DNA of 64,000 nucleotides from Panaeolus papilionaceus (Eukaryota > Basidiomycota > Agaricomycetes > Agaricales), in the NCBI GenBank assembly GCA_015501605.1, contig JADNRZ010000008.1, positions 248,001 through 312,000 of the forward strand, given 5' to 3'. Every line of letters begins with the position of its first letter. Position 1 is the first letter of the stretch. The position numbers were made by a program, and so were the translations under genes. Below, one piece after another: positions 10,442 through 21,465 of the stretch. The notes below the pieces were generated by a model that was given only the letters and a program-made list of their open reading frames with translations, made no database searches and was not told where the DNA came from.

Positions 10442-11649
10442 CTAACCAGGAGGAAGAAGGGTAGCGTCGACGCCAGCAATGTCCTCCGCAGCGAAGCCGT
10501 CCTCTTCACCCTTGATGGGGGTCCTTGGCATTGCCATAAGGCCTGCAAAAAGAGAATGAGTATTGTGAGATGGAAAGGCTAGGAGTCGTAACATACCTGT
10601 TCTGGCAGCTTCAAGGATACCAAACGGCTTCAGCAGACTCAAAAATGCCTCCACGCGCGCCGTCTTGGCTGTAAGCTCAACGATAACGCTATGTTCGCTC
10701 ACGTCCACAATTTTTGCGCCAAATTGCTTAGCAAGGGTTGAGATGGAGTGCAAATGTTGGTGCTTGAGACGGAGAGCCTGCGAGGGGGTGATGGGAGGGA
10801 AGTTGGCCTCTGGGTTTGCGCTGCGTTCGAAGTTTTGAGCCAGGGCAGCCTCACGCTCGAGCTTGCTAGTCTCCTGTGCGTCGCCAATGGCCTTGCGAGG
10901 GTCGTGTGTAGGACCACCAATGAATTGTTCTTCAAGATATTCAGGTCCAAGAATAGACACTTTGGCAAGGAGCAGTTCACGCGAAATCACGCGCGTCTCG
11001 GTGTAGTCCAGGACGGCCCAGACAGGAACCTATATTGTATGAAAAGGAACCAAAGAATATGAAAAATATAATGATTACAGAATGATTTTTGACGTACGAG
11101 ATCCTCAAGTTGTCTCCGAGCTTGTTCAACAACACCATCCTGACCACTCAAGACGATGCACATGCGACTCAGATCGCGGATTTCCGTTCGGCATACGACA
11201 AGCGAGTCGATATTAAAGCCACGTCCAGCAAGGATACCCGAAACACGAGAAAGAACACCGGGCTCGTTTTGCACCAAGCAGTTCAAGATGTGCCTACGTT
11301 AAACCCGACGGGATCCCGAAACGAGTCAGTCAGTGGAAAGGTGATGGATGATGTGGAATATCACATACTTTTTGAATGGCTGCAAACTTGGTGGTGGTGT
11401 ATTGTAGAGGATGTTGGTGACAGCCTCTTCTGCAGAGCGTGAGCGAGGTAGGTCTGTAGCGGGCAGAGGAGGAGGTCTAATTCGATGAGACCTCTTGTAG
11501 TCTAGGGCAGATGTAGAGTCGTCGATAGGTTTAGGTGGTTGAGGAGGTCTCTGAGAACCATTCTCTGTTCTTGCACAAGCTGTTGAGGCAAAAGCGCGAA
11601 TATTTTGTGGACGAACTAGTCTCGAACGAAGAAGAGCGATGGAAGCCAT
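10442..11649 (-). CDS. ILV6: acetolactate synthase regulatory (small) subunit, mitochondrial
   Basis: Activates acetolactate synthase (ILV2 partner) and confers valine feedback inhibition in branched-chain amino acid synthesis in mitochondria. Exons on the minus strand: 11649-11369, 11293-11098, 11029-10597, 10542-10442, total 336 aa. The N-terminus MASIALLRSRLVRPQNIRAF is a typical import presequence. The ACT domain begins HILNCLVQNEPGVLSRVSG, then ILAGRGFNIDSLVVCRTE and DLSRMCIVLSG, with the family block LEDLVPVWAVLDYT across the 68-nt intron. The C-terminal small-subunit domain has REALLAKVSILG-like sequence (RELLLAKVSILG), FGAKIVDVSEHSVIVELTAK and FGILEAARTGLMAMPRTP. Neighbour: COG5 stops only 58 nt upstream on the same strand, so the ILV6 promoter must overlap the COG5 3' end. 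Confidence 0.95.
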
Positions 11650-11707
11650 TTGAGTTGAAAGAGAAAATGTTAAATTCAATCTCTGTACATAAACTAAAAA
11701 AGCTTGC

Positions 11708-14700
11708 TTATGTAAAATTCTCCCTGCCCCGACTCAACACCTTTCGAGCAAGTTCAACGTATTCTTGTGCATCACTAGTATCTCTTCCTTCACTCTCAGA
11801 TACTTTCTCCCAATGTGTAAGCCCTCCTTCTACCAACGTCCATGCTTCCTCCTCAGAATGTTCATCAACCCACCGCACATACTCAGCTTCTTGCCATCCA
11901 TGCAGTTTGTGGGGTAAAGGAATAGGCGATCGGACGAGAATATGGTGCAGTACAATTAATGGTGGCAGTCCAGCTGTATGAGAGCTCGATGCCAGTTCTT
12001 TGTCTTCCAAAAAAAATAAAGGCCTTTGAATGATTATTTTAGAGATCCCCTTCACAAATGCCAAAGATAGGGAGGAACACACCTCATCGCCCGAAGCGCC
12101 CGATATTCTTTGCCGATGGACTCCAAGCTCCCTCCACGCTTATTTTGGGACTCTGCCAAGAAAGAGCTCAGAGCAAACTCCAATCCCGTCATGTCACTTG
12201 CCATCTGCAGCTTTCCACTCTCTCCCAAAGGACACACAATCGAAATGTGTAGCACAAAACTTCGGATTATGTGCTGAACAATAGCGATGACCCTGGTTGA
12301 CAAAAGCAATTCAATATTCCACAATAAATCAAATGCGGACAACCCGTACCAGTTACGTCCATAGTCCCCAAGACTGTATCGGCCGACAATTTCGTTCTTG
12401 ATAAATGCCATTTTGTCAGTCAATTCTTTGATGTACAAGCTCGTTCCTCCCATTCCAGCGTTGGCGTCCATGGGTTTGGAAAAGTCAATGCGATGTAGCT
12501 TGAGTATAATAGCCCCAATCTCGCGCCGAATAGCTGATGATAAGGGATTCATGACTGACTCCAGAACTCGGAATATGTGCTGGAATTACAGTTAAGCAGC
12601 AGGCCTGGAAGGCAGATACCACAGACACGGCATACCTGGACACTGGGTTGTATAATTCCAACAACGGTCATGCTGTGCTCCTCATCAAGCTTGGAGAGCC
12701 GCACCCAGAGCTGGTACATGAAGTTTGCCAAGCTCGCGTTGCCTATCTGTTGAGGAAGAGCACTCCCGCCTATTAGCGAGTAAGCTGTTCGATCAGTAGC
12801 AATCTGCGAAAATCTCAGCATCCAGGCGAGTCGACAAATATTGGAAGCACATACAAGAGGCTCAAGACGGGAAAGTATTCCGTCAAGAGCTATTGCTGAG
12901 CTTTTGGCGACAGCTCTAACGAGCAGGGGGTCAAAGCGAGCCGCATCAAGCTCATTGACAATAATTCTTGCAACATTCATTCCCTCGTTGGTGCCAGGCG
13001 GAGATCTGCTGCTAGCTGAAAACGCTTGTCCAACCGCATCGTTGATTTTGTTGGAAGTTTTCGCCAGGTATTGTGACTCCAGCGTCGAAAGGGAGCGGAA
13101 AAGAAGGATGGTTTCAGGACTGTTATAACTTCAGTTCATCTGGACGCGAGAAGCCGAGAAATTGCATACCTCTGCGACGCGTCGCTGTATATGGTGTCGG
13201 TGTGAACGGATATTTTGGCAAAGAATTCGTGAAACAGGCGAACAAGCTTAGGGTATCCATTGACGAGTGTTTGTTGAAGAAATGACGAGGCTATCGGAGG
13301 TGAGATTATGAGCTCCGTGAATGTCTAGGGATGTATGAACCACCTTTCGACGAATCCTGGAAATGCTTTTGCAATGATCGACTCAAAGAGGTCCAGAATG
13401 TAGCTGTTGGTGTGTTTTCCAGGACCTAGCACAATACACATCACTTGGACATTCTGTCTCTCTATAAGTTAAGAAAGTTACCTTCATTGCTTCATCCAAA
13501 AAGACTGTGTGACTAAGAGTGTCTTTCTTCATCTTTAAAACCTTTTCTAATGCATACACCTTGATGCAACAGTCAGCCATCTCTTGGAACATTGCTTCCA
13601 ATCGTAGCCATAACGCTGCAGAGAATTGGGGAGCCGTGACGTTTGTAGGTTCTGTCCGGACACGCGACCTGTACATCTGAGAGTTTTGGGGTGTACTTCC
13701 AGCAGGCTCTATAATGGCTACGTTAGTCTTTGCCACGAGATCAGGTACAATGGCAAACTTGCCTCTTGCAGTCACTTCTTTGGAAATTTTGTTGATGTCC
13801 AATGCGTTCCGTATCCTGTCCTCCACAGCTAGCGAAAGGTCGGATAACAGATTTTGGACAAGATTTGGCAATATTCTCAGATTGAAGGCAGTTTGAAGAG
13901 ATGACGCGAGCAGAGTTTGGTTCTAGATAAAGACTGTCGAGCATTTGAATTTGCGCGCGATAAAAGATGTCATACCAATGTTGACAAGCCCTTCAACACC
14001 ATTGTCTCCATCTCTGCTGTGATCGTCGTCTTTGCTTCTTCTATAAAGGGCACCTGAGCAGCTACTATGTTTACTGAAAGGAGCATCGCAGTAGCGTCCG
14101 CTGATTCTGGATCCTTGTCCCGTTCATCAGAACCGTCTAGAAGGGCACCTGAGGCAGCCGAGGTTGAATTGAAACGTGTTATGGCACCTGCTGTGATTAC
14201 TTGCCTAGTTCTGCTATGCTCAAGGCTGCTTTGGCAATTGCACGTTCCTTCTCGTCGCGTATATCCTTGCCATGCATCACAGTAGCAGTTGCCAGTTCGT
14301 CCGTGGCAGAATCCGCGCTCTCGATGCCCTTCATTTCGTTCATTTGAATCTGTAGTCGCCTGGCCAGGGTTACAAAACGCGAACTGCGCCTCAGCAGGTC
14401 CGACGCTTGGTGGATTCTCTCCAATCTTGCCACCAATGTCTGCAGGGTAGTGTAAGGAACGTGTACTTTTGCTCGTAGCCTGATTCACGTCATGAAGGGA
14501 AACTACCACAGTGTTGAGGCACTCACTTTTCAACAGATGTATCGAGATCACTCAACCCCGCTTGGACCGACGTTAGAGTCCCTGACAACGCACTCGCGTT
14601 GGAAGCCTGAGTCAAGAGATCCTCATGATGTACAGTTATCTGAGAGGAGGTGGGGTCAATGTTGATGTTTCTATACCGCGATAGATATCCCATACCAGGT

Positions 14701-14972
14701 TACGAATCTGCTTGGACACATCCTCGATATTATGTGAAAGTTTGGTGATGGCAAAGGAGATGTCTTCCTTCGGAATGGATTCCTGACCTGTCGATTTCAA
14801 AGCCGAGGAGACCTTTGCGGAACCTTTGTAATCGGGTGAATCGGCAGCTAGGATAGCATTTGCGTATTCATTAGGGTCAAAGTCTGGAGTAGCGAAGACA
14901 GAATAATCTGGATAATAATAAGGATAATGACGTTGAGGGTCAAATAATTAACAAAAAACACGAACCTGCCAT
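11708..14972 (-). CDS. COG5: conserved oligomeric Golgi complex subunit 5
   Basis: Subunit of the COG tether that returns Golgi enzymes by retrograde vesicles. The first exon is only ATGGCAG (14972-14966); the next starts at 14907, giving MADYSVFATPDFDPNEYANAIL, a good match to COG5 N-termini. Further blocks, in order: IRNLITVHHEDLLTQASNAS (about 14690-14600), LVARLERIHQASDLLRRSSR (near 14430), TALLNLRILP-like AFNLRILPNLVQNLLSDLSL with AVEDRIRNALDINKISKE (13890-13780), FSAALWLRLEAMFQEMADCC (near 13610), and a C-terminal region with GRYSLGDYGRNWYGLSAFDL (near 12370). About ten short introns; the last joins GCGATGAG to GCCTTTATT near 12020-12100 in frame. Stop TTA (reverse complement TAA) at 11708-11710. 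Exact boundaries of some middle exons were not all resolved. Confidence 0.85.
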
Positions 14973-15155
14973 GTAAATTAAAAGTGGAGGCAAGATGCAA
15001 AGCAACGAGTTTAATTACATCACTCTGATCCCAGGCGCTTAGTAGGCTGTGCTTTCTTTCGGAATCGGAATCCCAACAAACAGAACCACCATATCAAAGT
15101 TTATGTGTATGACATGATCACTCCCATACTGCCTTCTCCTTCTTCTTAAACTATC

Positions 15156-16743
15156 ATGGCTTATTATTATCAACAAAGTGGTCAGCCAGGATGGGGCACC
15201 CCACAGGTATGCAACCAACCTCGAGTTCTCTACTTCCTAACCTCTGATCGCTCTGCTGGCAATCAGTTCCAATTTGGTCCACCTCCACCCCCCAGTTTTC
15301 AACCTCAGCCTACGTGTAAGTACTTTATCATCCTTCGAGGATGACCTTCATCTCATATCCTCGTATAGGGGGAGGAAACGACTTTTATCGAGCACACGCA
15401 ACCAACGCTGATCCGTGAGTAGATACCGCTACTGTGCGGTACTCATAATAATAACCGATCTAAACGATATTTTACAAGTTATCTGTTTGATCATGCATGG
15501 AATCGAGTCCGTGAAGAGGGTGGTGCACCCGCTGGCGGAATGGGCGTCGGACTCCACGAGGCGAGGAATTGGCACCGTCGAGCTTACGCATTGGTGAGCC
15601 CCACTTGCATGAGTAACTAGGTCTGCCACATGCCGGCCAATACTAACCGTTTTTCTCAGAATGAGCTCAGCTTCATGGACCCTGCTGAGATAGGACATGC
15701 AGCAGCCTATGAGGCCTATCGTACTTGGATTCATAATGTCAGAAGCGTATACGAGCCACTTAGTCCTGATATAGACAGGCAGCGTGAAGCCTTAACAGGT
15801 CTAGCTGTCGCGGAAGGTATGCGTCTATATTCATGCTAGACAACGACCCACTTATATACTATACCCTCATTAACCCACAGCTGCTCGATTGCTTTCTTAC
15901 AATCAGCGCTTCGATCAGGTTGCACGTTTGACAGCATCCGAAGCAGCTGCCCACACTGCCTCTTACATATTCTATCAGGTATGACCCGTCTTGTTCGTCA
16001 ATCAGTACTGGTATTGATATGTTTTTCGATAGTCTCGTGATGAAGACTACCGTTCGCGATCGCGCTATCGCAGCCCCATAGATGACCCGTATGCGTATGA
16101 CGACGACCTGCTGTCACCCAGAGCCAGATCCCACTCTCGACACAGATACGGTCATGCTAGGTCGCATTCGCGCCATAGCTCGTATGGTGGCCATTCCATG
16201 CCAGGAGGAATGGGCTATCCTGCAAGCGCGTCGTCTGTCACAGGGGCTTTCCCGGGATACGCTAGCTCTTACCACAGCGATGCGCCTGTCCACATGCCCT
16301 TATCTGCTACACCATATCCAACAGGAGGAGTGGCGCTGACTGGTTCAAGCTATGGGGGACAAAGTCACTACGGAGGCCAACCAACGTATGGGGGTCACAT
16401 GTCACCCGTAGGTATGAGCGCATCGGCGTACAATGCGCCCATGAGCGTTGGCGTCACGAACTCCTATCACGGCGGTTCGACGCTGGGCATCCCTCAAGGG
16501 TACCACCGAAGCCGAAGTCATTCTATGTCCTACCCAGGCCAGTACCCCTATGCTGGCACCGCAATGAGCGCTCCCGGTGCAGTGACCGTCCAAATGCCCA
16601 GCATGCCCGTTGGTGTTCCTCAACAAGCACCAGGTCAAACTATTATAATTCATAAGCCAAGAAAGCACAAGAGCAGACACCGTCACCGCTCTACGAGTCC
16701 ATCGCCGTCTCGTTACTCCAGTTATTCGGGCTCTAGATACTGA
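15156..16743 (+). CDS. uncharacterised Gly/Ser/His-rich protein with basic C-terminus
   Basis: I do not recognise a named family. Six introns with good GT-AG sites join a frame beginning MAYYYQQSGQPGWGTPQ (15156-15206), FQFGPPPPPSFQPQPTW, GGNDFYRAHATNADPYLFDH, AWNRVREEGAPAGGMGVG, then LHEARNWHRRAYALNELSFM, DPAEIGHAAAYEAYRTWIHN and LTASEAAAHTASYIFYQ, and finally a long last exon to TGA at 16741-16743. The middle block (about residues 35-165) is rich in aromatic and Ala residues, looks helical and is probably the folded domain. The rest is low complexity: SRHRYGHARSHSRHSSYGG, many Gly/Tyr/Met, and a tail HKPRKHKSRHRHRSTSPSPS that resembles RS-type sequence. Divergent to COG5 with a 183-nt shared promoter region. 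Possibly RNA or nuclear related (inference from tail only). Confidence 0.7.
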
Positions 16744-17306
16744 TTTATTTTGACAGAATCACGCGTTGTGTGTTGTGTGGCCGCTGTGGGTGCTGTCCTC
16801 GGTTTCTACGTAATTCTATCCTCAACGGGACCCAATCATCAAGTATCGTACATTAAAATGTAACATGTAGTTCTATTCTTGTAACAGTGTACTTCATATT
16901 ACCTGGCGTATATACCAATCGGATTCGATACCGCAATCGAGCTGTCCGTACCTTCACAACTGCTCTGGCCGCAAGGGACACGAATCGTTTATCATTGTTG
17001 AACGCAGATGATCGACAATAGCCTCCAAATGCAATCATCCTGGATACACCTGGCTGTGTCTTTACCGAAAGCCATCATCTTTTTTGAAGCGTTGTTGATT
17101 TGTTGAATGCGGCGGTGCGGTTGATGCCCCTAGTTACCTCCGAAGGATGTGATTTCACACGGGTACGAAGGATATATAAACCCCACCTCCCCGTTCCTTC
17201 TTCCTCAACTAGGCTGGTCCTATATTCAACGCTCTTACTCGATTATTTTTCCAGAGTTGATCTCTGTCCACCCAAGCTCATCTACATTTAAATTACGTAC
17301 GCTACC
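16744..17306. other. intergenic, no gene seen
   Basis: Tandem spacer. The last 150 nt are pyrimidine rich with TATAAACC at about 17174-17181, a plausible TATA-type promoter of the four-TM gene. Confidence 0.45.
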
Positions 17307-18079
17307 ATGTCCACTAAAGTCGTTGCATCCCGTACTTTCTGCTGCTGCATTCCCGTGCGGGCTGGTGTCATCGTAAGTAAATTTCCAGTGTCGAAAACAG
17401 AAAAAAAGCCTAACAACATTTTCTTTCCTTCCAGCTTATTGGATTCATTGGCCTGGTTGGTGGTGGAGCGGTCACTGCTGTCGCAATCATGAGCTTGAAG
17501 CATGCAGGTATGTAAAGCACAACCCTCCGCCCATGGATAACAGCTTACGTGGTCACAGGAGCCAGCAAAACAGCGATCATTATCCAACTCATTGTGTACT
17601 TGCTACTGGCTCTTGTATCCCTGCTCGGGTAAGTCCGAGATACACTGCGACCATCACGAATATGAACTAATGAAACATGTAGCATCGTTGGTGCCATCAC
17701 TCGCAAACGCTCATTGATCCGACTGTACTTCGCGACGCTCCTCACACATTTGCTGTTCAGTCTCGCGAGCGGCATCTACGCTATTCATCGATCTTTCAAA
17801 GATGCGCCCAAGTACCTATCTCAGTGCACTAGTGGTTCGACAGACCACCATGTGATCCAAGTATGTAAAAATGGCTCGACGTTATTGAAGGCCATCACCG
17901 TCAGCGTCTTCATCGTCGCCTGGTTGCTCGAAATTTGTGAGTCATCTCCCTTCAATGATATGGGCGCTCCTTCTTACTGTTAATGTATAGGGGGCTGCGT
18001 AATCGTTATTAACTACAGTAAGCAGCTGGTTGAGGAGGAAGTTAGTCAGAGTGTTGTAAAGGACACCGAAACTTGGTAA
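17307..18079 (+). CDS. small four-TM membrane protein with N-terminal CCC motif
   Basis: Unnamed; I associate the CCCIPVR start with a family of basidiomycete four-TM proteins but cannot give a function. Five exons with clean GT-AG sites give 183 aa: MSTKVVASRTFCCCIPVRAG, then membrane segments at about residues 20-41 (LIGFIGLVGGGAVTAV), 52-76, 82-105 and 139-162. Two Cys residues (about 118 and 131) sit in the loop between TM3 and TM4, as in tetraspan proteins where they would be outside and could pair. The N-terminal CCC next to TM1 is a plausible palmitoylation site. C-terminal tail YSKQLVEEEVSQSVVKDTET is acidic and cytosolic. Tandem upstream of MPC2, with no sign of co-regulation. Confidence 0.7.
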
Positions 18080-18365
18080 ACGTAGACGTCATTAGCAAGC
18101 TTGTTCCTTACAATATTTTATTCAAAACGATTGCTTCCTTCCTCAAAAACAAAAATCAGTTGGAAAGAAAGAATAAGTTCATGATATTGTAATGAGACAC
18201 TTGAGAGTTCGTCTGGCTTTGAGTGATAGTAAAAACAAGTTGTCGGTATTGAAAGCCGTCGACGGGAGTAGACCCTTTCAGTGCGAATATGATTATGTCA
18301 GCAAAATTACCAAGTCCCCACAAAGTTGGTGTTCACTTGTTACCCTCATCCCACTTAAATACAAC

Positions 18366-18935
18366 ATGTCTGGAGCAGCAGCATCAGCAGGAGCATCCAA
18401 GTTCACCTCGTTTATGAACCACCCAGCAGGTACTCAATTTCCTATGCCAATCGATATACTCAGACTAACGAAGGGCGTTAGGGCCCAAAACTGTGTTCTT
18501 CTGGGCCCCACTCATGAAGTGGTGTTTGGTGGCTGCTGGTATTAAGGATTTGACCCGTCCAGCCGACAAGCTGAGCGTTTCTCAAAATGCTGGTGCGTTT
18601 AATAAATATATTTATTTTATTAAAAATGAGTCCTGACGGTTTGGGCTCGTAGCATTGGCGGCAACTGGTATGATTTGGGTCCGCTACTCCTTTGTAATCA
18701 TCCCTGTGAACTACTCTTTGGCGGCGGTACGTCAAAAATGTTGATTTATTATCGTTAAAACGCGTCTAAACTGCTTTATACAGGTCAACTTTTTCGTCGG
18801 ATTATCGGGCCTTGCTCAATTAGGTCGGATAGCAAAGTAAGTCGGTTACAGTTGTGTGATCATGGCCCATGTGTCAACCCACTTTTCCAATTTAGCTACC
18901 GCATGAACAACCCCGAAGCAGCGAAGAAAGTCTAA
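18366..18935 (+). CDS. MPC2: mitochondrial pyruvate carrier subunit 2
   Basis: Forms the inner-membrane MPC1-MPC2 heterodimer that imports pyruvate into mitochondria. Exons starting at 18366 (exon 1 18366-18429) give 113 aa: MSGAAASAGASKFTSFMNHP, then GPKTVFFWAPLMKWCLVAAG, LTRPADKLSVSQNAALAATG, IWVRYSFVIIPVNYSLAAVN and FFVGLSGLAQLGRIANYRMN. The PKTVFFWAP, RP...S..QNAAL, WVRYSFVI..VNY and N-x-x-V-GL blocks are diagnostic of the family, and residues here match the MPC2 rather than MPC1 branch. Every intron joins in frame. It ends KKV with TAA at 18933-18935. Convergent with the Apq12-like gene (121 nt between stops). Confidence 0.93.
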
Positions 18936-19056
18936 CTAGATCGATCACATAGTAATTTATAGCTAATAGCTATCGATACAAGCCCTGCCTTCAAGTGGGG
19001 TGGGGACGTTTAGATTCATAAAATCTTATTCTAACCAGCAAATAGCAATATCATAT

Positions 19057-19749
19057 TCATCGACTCTTCGACTTTCTAGTCGTGGGCCCCTTCTCCTTTA
19101 CTCTCTTCCCTGCTTGATCCCCAGCTTTCTGGGCGTCGTCCACCACGCCATTCCACCAATCCATCACGTTCTTGGCCGTCTCTGTCATAGACTGCACAAA
19201 GTCATCGACATCGTTCATGCCGGGTTGCATGGTGGTTTGTTCTTGATATTGCCATTCTCGGTGTTCGTCGAATGATTTCCAAGGTTTCGGCCTCCTGGCT
19301 TTATTGTTCGCGTTTTGAGCAGTCGTTGGGTTGCGGTTATTAAAGATGGCATTGAAAATGAAGCTTCCAACTCCTGGTATGACCTGCCCTCCTCCTGCAC
19401 CTGGCTGCGCCATGAAGTAACCAGCACCTGCAGCCAAGGCCGCGATGATTCCTCCCCATTTAACGAAGAAAAATACTGTCCGCAAAAACCATGTTGTAGT
19501 CCTATAAATGCTCAAGAGAGCAAGATATGCAGCGAAGAGAGTGATTAAAGGAGGAAGAAGAGTTTGAAGATTCCAGTTTTGAGGTGACGTGCTCAGGAGG
19601 GATGTCAAAATGGACGAAGCTGCAGCCATTGCGGCGAAAGTGTGCGAAAGAACCTTGACAACAACTGAATAAAGAGGAGAAGGCAAAGTTTCTGCTAGAA
19701 AATCCAAGATAGGGTCAATGAGTTGTTGGATACCGATGTTGGCTGTCAT
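19057..19749 (-). CDS. membrane protein, possibly Apq12-like (nuclear pore assembly)
   Basis: Single exon of 230 aa starting MTANIGIQQLIDPILDFLAE (ATG at 19749). A longer frame upstream has no ATG, so this start is chosen. Two hydrophobic segments stand out, LLPPLITLFAAYLALLSIYR (about residues 62-83) and VKWGGIIAALAAGAGYFMAQ (about 94-115). They are separated by a short aromatic loop, followed by an amphipathic C-terminal region (DDFVQSMTETAKNVMDWWNG) and a basic end (KEKGPTTRKSKSR). This size and two-TM plan with a downstream amphipathic helix resembles Apq12 family proteins of the nuclear envelope/ER, but the similarity is by eye only. Otherwise it is a hypothetical basidiomycete membrane protein. 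Confidence 0.6.
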   Translation of the reverse strand: MTANIGIQQLIDPILDFLAETLPSPLYSVVVKVLSHTFAAMAAASSILTSLLSTSPQNWNLQTLLPPLITLFAAYLALLSIYRTTTWFLRTVFFFVKWGGIIAALAAGAGYFMAQPGAGGGQVIPGVGSFIFNAIFNNRNPTTAQNANNKARRPKPWKSFDEHREWQYQEQTTMQPGMNDVDDFVQSMTETAKNVMDWWNGVVDDAQKAGDQAGKRVKEKGPTTRKSKSR

Positions 19750-20192
19750 GATGATACGAACTTTGAAGAAGGTTGACAGACTGAAGGAGACTGGCAGTAT
19801 GCTTGCAGTGATTTCCAAATGGGGACAATGCGGTAAATAAAGTGCAACAAACTCTTTCCTTACTTCTCGGCAGTGATGGCGGCAGTGACATAATTTATTA
19901 ATTTCTAGGAGTGACTTTCATAACGCTGTGACTATCCCAATTGGGCTAATAATTCCAACAAGAAATTGGGGTGCGTTTAATTTCAACCAATCGGAGGTGT
20001 CCGGCCCTGGCAAATTCCGTGAATAATTCGGTCGGAATAAATCAGTAATAGATTTAAACTCCGGAATCAAGCAAATACTAGACAACAACTGGACTGTTTT
20101 ATAAACCCTCAGACACTTAGCATCGCACTTCTTCCAACCTTCCCTCCAACCCAAAACTCACACCTATTGGTCCTCCGTCTTATCCCTTCGAT
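19750..20192. other. divergent promoter region
   Basis: 443 nt between the start codons of the Apq12-like gene (minus) and the next gene (plus). No coding signal. It contains TTTTATAAACC at about 20097-20107, a TATA-like element on the plus strand. Confidence 0.45.
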
Positions 20193-20845
20193 ATGTCACT
20201 CAAAAGAAAGTTGGATCATGACTCTGAAGACTTAGCGCCTGTCGTATGTCCCATTTAGTCATAATTTAGTCGCCAGCGCTTACCTTCCTATATAGACTAA
20301 GCAACTGAAACTCATCCCTTTCCCGAATATTGAAGTTGATACCGACGTCGCCATGTCCGACGCTGAGCCATTATACCCTAACATCATTCATACCCGCCAC
20401 CAGTCAAATGCGAGTTCTATATCGTCCCAGTACTCTGGTTCGCCGACCTTCGAGCCTTGTATGTCTGTTCCCTGAGCGCTTTATGTTTGTACTAATATGG
20501 ATATATGCGTTTTAGCAGCATACCCGAGTTTCGACCTGTACCCATTACCATTTTTCTCCAACGACAGCGGCTCAGTAAACCCTGATTCACATAACTACTC
20601 ACAATATTCGCGCCAATCTTCACCTGTGGTCGGCTTGATTCAGCCTGCCAATTTCGTCCATCACGGGTATGGTGTAAATCTTTGTTTCAATCAATCAATG
20701 TCTGATCTTTGACTTCTATTCCAGGTCCAGCTGCACACAAATTCCTAAACTCAGAATTGCCTGTGCATCTGGGGTGAACGGTCAGCGTACAATGTGGAGT
20801 CATTGCGAACAATGCGGCGCAATTTCGATGGTAGAAAGTGACTGA
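20193..20845 (+). CDS. small uncharacterised protein with C-terminal Cys pair
   Basis: No family recognised. Four exons in frame: MSLKRKLDHDSEDLAPV, TKQLKLIPFPNIEVDTDVAM...PTFEP, SAYPSFDLYPLPFFSNDSGS...FVHHG, and SSCTQIPKLRIACASGVNGQ RTMWSHCEQCGAISMVESD. About 155 aa. The first exon is Lys/Asp-rich and NLS-like (KRK), the middle is Ser/Tyr/Pro-rich and disordered, and the end has Cys-x2-Cys (HCEQCG) with another Cys upstream, which might bind metal. An alternative intron (donor GTAGAA near 20831, CTAAC branch site, acceptor at 20875) would replace the last residues by a Ser/Cys-rich tail, so the C-terminus is not certain. Confidence 0.6.
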
Positions 20846-21465
20846 ACGCAAAACAAAACTAACATTTCTTGATAGCCTTGCAGCTCACCTCTATCGAGTC
20901 AACGACTCCCTCCTTCGTTCTCTTATTGCTCTATTATTTTGATTTATTGCTGCTGTATCACCACTGCGACTTTCATACTTTAGTCGCACTCTTCGACTAC
21001 ACAATTGTCGCCCTACTGCCGATAGTTTTCGAACGCCGCCTTCGACTACGACTACCGACCCGCCACTAAAAACTCATTTTGTACAACCTTCGTACCACCT
21101 TCGTCGGCCTCTCTTCGTTCTCTGCTCGTCTCTGCTGTCATCTTGTCCCGCTATATTTATAATAGCAATGCTGTTCATGTATTATAGTAATAAAATCATG
21201 TTGACGAACCCACATGAAATGCGATTTCAGTGGACAGGTCTTCATATTTCTTGAAACTTTTTGGGGATGACTGTATTGTAAGACGTCAAGATTTTAAGGG
21301 GAGCTGTGCGATGTATTCTCGAATCTCCAAATCTCCAGGCGGGTTTCGAAGGTGGATCAGTGGACATGAAGCGGACGAGAATTACCTTCCATAATTGGAT
21401 AGTCATCAATAACTTATTTGGGCTTGTTATTCACTGGCGCTCAACGAGATTATTGCAGCTTGACC
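20846..21465. other. intergenic, no gene seen
   Basis: Tandem spacer of 620 nt. An open frame at 20869-21069 could be an alternative last exon of the preceding gene but is hydrophobic low-information sequence. The region before 21466 must hold the WDR68 promoter. Confidence 0.45.
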
